DNA of 64,000 nucleotides from Arenicola marina (Eukaryota > Annelida > Polychaeta > Arenicolidae). Below the pieces are notes generated by a model. It did not search any database and was not told where the DNA came from. It saw only the letters and a list, made by a program, of their open reading frames with translations. The translations under genes and the position numbers were made by a program. Shown in pieces: positions 62,676-64,000 of this stretch. Every line of letters begins with the position of its first letter. Position 1 is the stretch's first letter. The DNA lies in the NCBI GenBank assembly GCA_964019135.1, contig OZ025253.1, positions 34,708,548 to 34,772,547 of the forward strand, written 5' to 3'.

Positions 62676-63120
62676 AACAGACCTATCCCGAGTACAAGAT
62701 CACTTATTAGAACAGGCCTACCCCGAGTACAAGATCACTTATTAGAACAGGCCTACCTCTAGTGGATGATGATTTATTAGAACAGGCCTACCACTAGTGA
62801 ATGATGACATATTAGAACAGGCTTATCTCTATTGGATGATGTCTTATTAGAACAGGCTTACGTCTAGTGGATGATGACTTATTAGAACAGACTTACCCTT
62901 AGTCGATGTTTCATTATTCGATGATCACGTATTAGAATAGATCTACCCCTAGTGGATGATCAATTGTCAGAACATGGGCATCCCTACTTCATTATCACTT
63001 ATTAGAATAGGTATATCCCCAGTTAATTATCACTTATTAGAACAGGTATATCCCTAGTGCATTGTTGCTGATTAGAACAGGCATATCCCTAATTGATGAT
63101 CACTTATTGGAACAGCACAG
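62639..63120. repeat. Minisatellite, 35-bp unit, starting in the last PARP codons
   Basis: The first unit (62639-62673) encodes the last residues of the PARP-like protein, QAYPEYKITY, and the stop codon straddles its boundary with the next unit. The next two units are nearly identical. About ten further units diverge (GAACAGGCCTACCACTAGTG-type) through the 3' UTR. Confidence 0.88.
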
Positions 63121-63309
63121 GCCTACCCCTAACTGTTTTTCTGTTACATATATACGTACATATACTATATATATTATATAGTAGCATACCCTACTATCTC
63201 AATATTGTATTTGTAAATACTATATAAACTATATGCCAGTAAGAACGGATCCTAGAGTGAGAAACGCGAGTTCTCTCTGAAATACTTACGCACGCATATA
63301 GGTCGCTAG

Positions 63310-63945
63310 AGGGAATCCCCTTGGACACCCCCTCTGGATCCACCGGCGTGCAGGGGGTCCCGCTGGACTCCCCCCTCTGGCTCCGCGGGTGTGCAGGGGA
63401 TCCCTTTGGACACCCCCTCTGGATCGCCGGTGTGCAGGGGGTCCCGCTGAACTCCCCCTCTGGATCCGCCGGTGTGCAGGGGATCCCTCTGGACACCCCC
63501 TCTGGATCGCCCGTGTGCAGGGGAACCCCCCTCTGGATCCGCTGGTGTGCAGGGGATCCCTTTGGACACCCCCTCTGGATCGCCGGTGTGCAGGGGATCC
63601 CTCTGGACACCCTCTATGGATCCCCGGTGTGCAGGGGAACCCCCTTCTGGATCGCCGGTGTGCAGGGGAACCCCCTGGACACCCCCTCTGGATCGCCGGT
63701 GTGCAGGGGAACCCCCTTCTGAATCGCCGGTGTGCAGGGGAACCCCCTGGATACCCCCTCTGGATCACCGGTGTGCAAGGGATCCCTCTGGACACCAACT
63801 CTGGATCGCCGGCGTGCAGGAGGTCCCGCTGGACACCCTCTCTGGATCGCCGGCGTGCAGGGGGTCCCTCTGGACACCCCACCTGGATCGCCGGTGTGCA
63901 GGGGAACCCCCTGGACGCCCCTTTAAGATCGCCGGTGTGCAGGGG
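63310..63945. repeat. GC-rich minisatellite, ~41-bp unit with ~31-bp variants
   Basis: Units combine GGATCGCCGGTGTGCAGGGG with GATCCCTCTGGACACCCCCT; shorter units lack part of the second half. All long open frames here on both strands come from the array. Confidence 0.9.
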
Positions 63946-64000
63946 ATATTTAATAATGTTCTTGATGCGCAGTTGTTTCTGCCGCTTTAACGCATTAAGG

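Noticed and set aside
63194-63990. Several overlapping Pro/Gly/Cys-rich frames
   Set aside because: They arise on both strands from the GC-rich ~41-bp array.

Overview
The window reads as nuclear DNA of an animal, most likely a marine invertebrate (mollusc or lancelet grade; species not resolved). The reasons are spliced genes with GT-AG introns and animal-type proteins, many tRNA-headed SINE fragments, small inverted-repeat DNA transposons, very many minisatellites and poly(C)/poly(G) tracts, and one exactly 200-base scaffold gap (20923-21122). I see no bacterial, organellar or rRNA sequence, and no LTR, retrovirus-like or Polinton-like element.

Three host genes can be reconstructed exon by exon with matching splice phases. 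(1) On the minus strand, 15630-19959 carries the last five exons (234 residues) of an M28B peptidase of the NAALADase / glutamate carboxypeptidase II family; I could not find the 5' exons. (2) On the plus strand, 33001-45917 is a complete seven-exon YEATS4/GAS41 gene (223 residues), a histone-acyl reader of the NuA4/TIP60 and SRCAP complexes. Its 9.5 kb first intron holds a 3.8 kb tandem duplication. (3) On the plus strand, 56155-62675 is a complete nine-coding-exon ZAP/PARP12-like mono-ADP-ribosyltransferase (1079 residues). It has a winged helix, five CCCH zinc fingers, two WWE domains and an ART domain with an intact H-Y-I triad, and carries a roughly 320-residue Gly/Pro/Asn/Met repeat between the second and third zinc fingers.

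Layout: 1-7709 is non-coding, built of very large tandem units (4856 bp, then a shortened unit) separated by a 14-bp-arm hairpin and rich in TGACGTCA motifs. 7710-14250 is intergenic with one LINE ORF1-like relic. 14300-15545 is a 33-bp minisatellite beside the peptidase stop codon. 15630-30000 is the peptidase 3' half plus repeat-rich flank. 30000-32800 is AT-rich with hairpins. 32816-33039 looks like a bidirectional promoter region. 33040-42570 is YEATS4 intron 1. 46100-47335 is a 29-bp minisatellite. 47400-55400 has no recognisable gene. 55441-62675 is the PARP locus. 62639-63945 holds two further minisatellites.

The genes are not an operon and share no evident pathway. The most unusual features are the coding minisatellite in the PARP, a 35-bp array whose first unit is the PARP stop-codon region, arrays at the 3' end of all three genes, the large hairpin-bounded tandem unit, and a transposon family with readable 9-bp target duplications. 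Exon boundaries are by eye from protein-family memory and splice consensus; no search was run.
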